From Bdellovibrio sp. 28-41-41 (GTDB taxonomy: Bacteria; Bdellovibrionota; Bdellovibrionia; Bdellovibrionales; Bdellovibrionaceae): a stretch of DNA of 62,018 bases. The position numbers and the translations under genes were made by a program. The notes beneath the pieces are model-generated. The model did no database searches. It saw nothing but the letters and a program-made list of their open reading frames with translations, and was not told where the DNA came from. The stretch lies in contig NCGL01000028.1 of assembly GCA_002256935.1 (NCBI GenBank), positions 1 to 62,018 on the forward strand, read 5' to 3'. Shown in pieces: positions 61,956-62,018 of the stretch. Position 1 is the stretch's first letter, and the number at the start of each line of letters is the position of its first letter.

Positions 61956-62018
61956 TTAGTTATCGATATCGTTTAGTTTCTCGAGCTGCTCGATATAGCA
62001 TTTTAATAGACCAGAGGC
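61956..62018 (-). CDS. C-terminal end of a minus-strand gene running out of the window
   Basis: Twenty open codons on the minus strand ending LLKCYIEQLEKLNDIDN and a stop at 61956. Helical and protein-like, in the same orientation as the M14 gene. Too short to identify. Confidence 0.4.
   Translation of the reverse strand, partial: ASGLLKCYIEQLEKLNDIDN

Overview
The window looks like a chromosomal segment of a Bdellovibrio-like predatory or saprophytic bacterium (Bdellovibrionota). This is inferred from gene content: a Gram-negative envelope with many outer-membrane barrels and lipoproteins, an AmpG-type muropeptide permease, several secreted M14 carboxypeptidases, an unusually long-linkered LexA, and moderate-to-low GC. 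Species cannot be fixed without database searches. Nearly all genes are housekeeping or envelope genes. The strongest signs of transfer and decay lie between about 37.2 and 50.7 kb.

Layout. 1-3.3 kb: end of an aa3-type cytochrome c oxidase operon (ctaD partial, ctaE with its 5' part deleted, subunit IV, ctaB). 3.3-3.7 kb: first copy of a long hairpin repeat. 3.7-9.5 kb: a lipoprotein, two tyrosine/phenylalanine-catabolic genes (maleylacetoacetate isomerase and an FAH-family hydrolase), an orphan LtaS-like membrane domain, a small barrel, and an OlsB/PlsC pair that may make ornithine lipids. 9.6-14.9 kb: a five-gene ABC (LolCDE-like), LolA-like and outer-membrane-barrel operon. 15-22 kb: tsaC/sua5, then a TetR-TolC-RND efflux operon with a clear double TetR operator and no adaptor gene. 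22.0-22.3 kb: second copy of the long hairpin repeat. 22.4-27.8 kb: ybbP-ybbA-tesA, an RRM protein and a SlyD-like FKBP. 27.9-31.9 kb: HNH nuclease, GNAT, adenosine-deaminase-like enzyme and AmpG in one transcription unit. 32.2-37.2 kb: barrel, 863-residue lipoprotein and HExxH metalloprotease-like protein.

37.28-46.4 kb is a mosaic, probably an integrated island. It starts at a tRNA-Ser(GGA) gene that lacks its 3' part. It holds two tiny genes and a response regulator cut by an 80-bp hairpin element. A sulfur/thiol-stress set follows: ArsR-rhodanese with its own operator, CcdA-thioredoxin fusion, DoxX-DsrE fusion and a truncated SoxB/UshA-like phosphatase. It also has a probable IS21-type end, a C-terminally cut ISL3 transposase and a complete 991-bp IS. 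46.4-50.7 kb: exported KatG behind a perfect OxyR box, then a patch of decayed genes.

50.7-62 kb: secreted proteins, ung, a PQQ-type sugar dehydrogenase, an AI-2E-family transporter, a methyltransferase, lexA and three M14 carboxypeptidases. Between the transporter and methyltransferase genes lies an unlisted 36-codon single-TM peptide gene. It has a perfect Shine-Dalgarno sequence, and its promoter carries the same 11-bp-spaced TGTAAAT repeats as the lexA promoter, so it could be an SOS-controlled TisB-like membrane peptide. The two most interesting signals are this peptide and the hairpin repeat family, in which a 28-bp stem differs completely between copies yet stays perfectly self-complementary.
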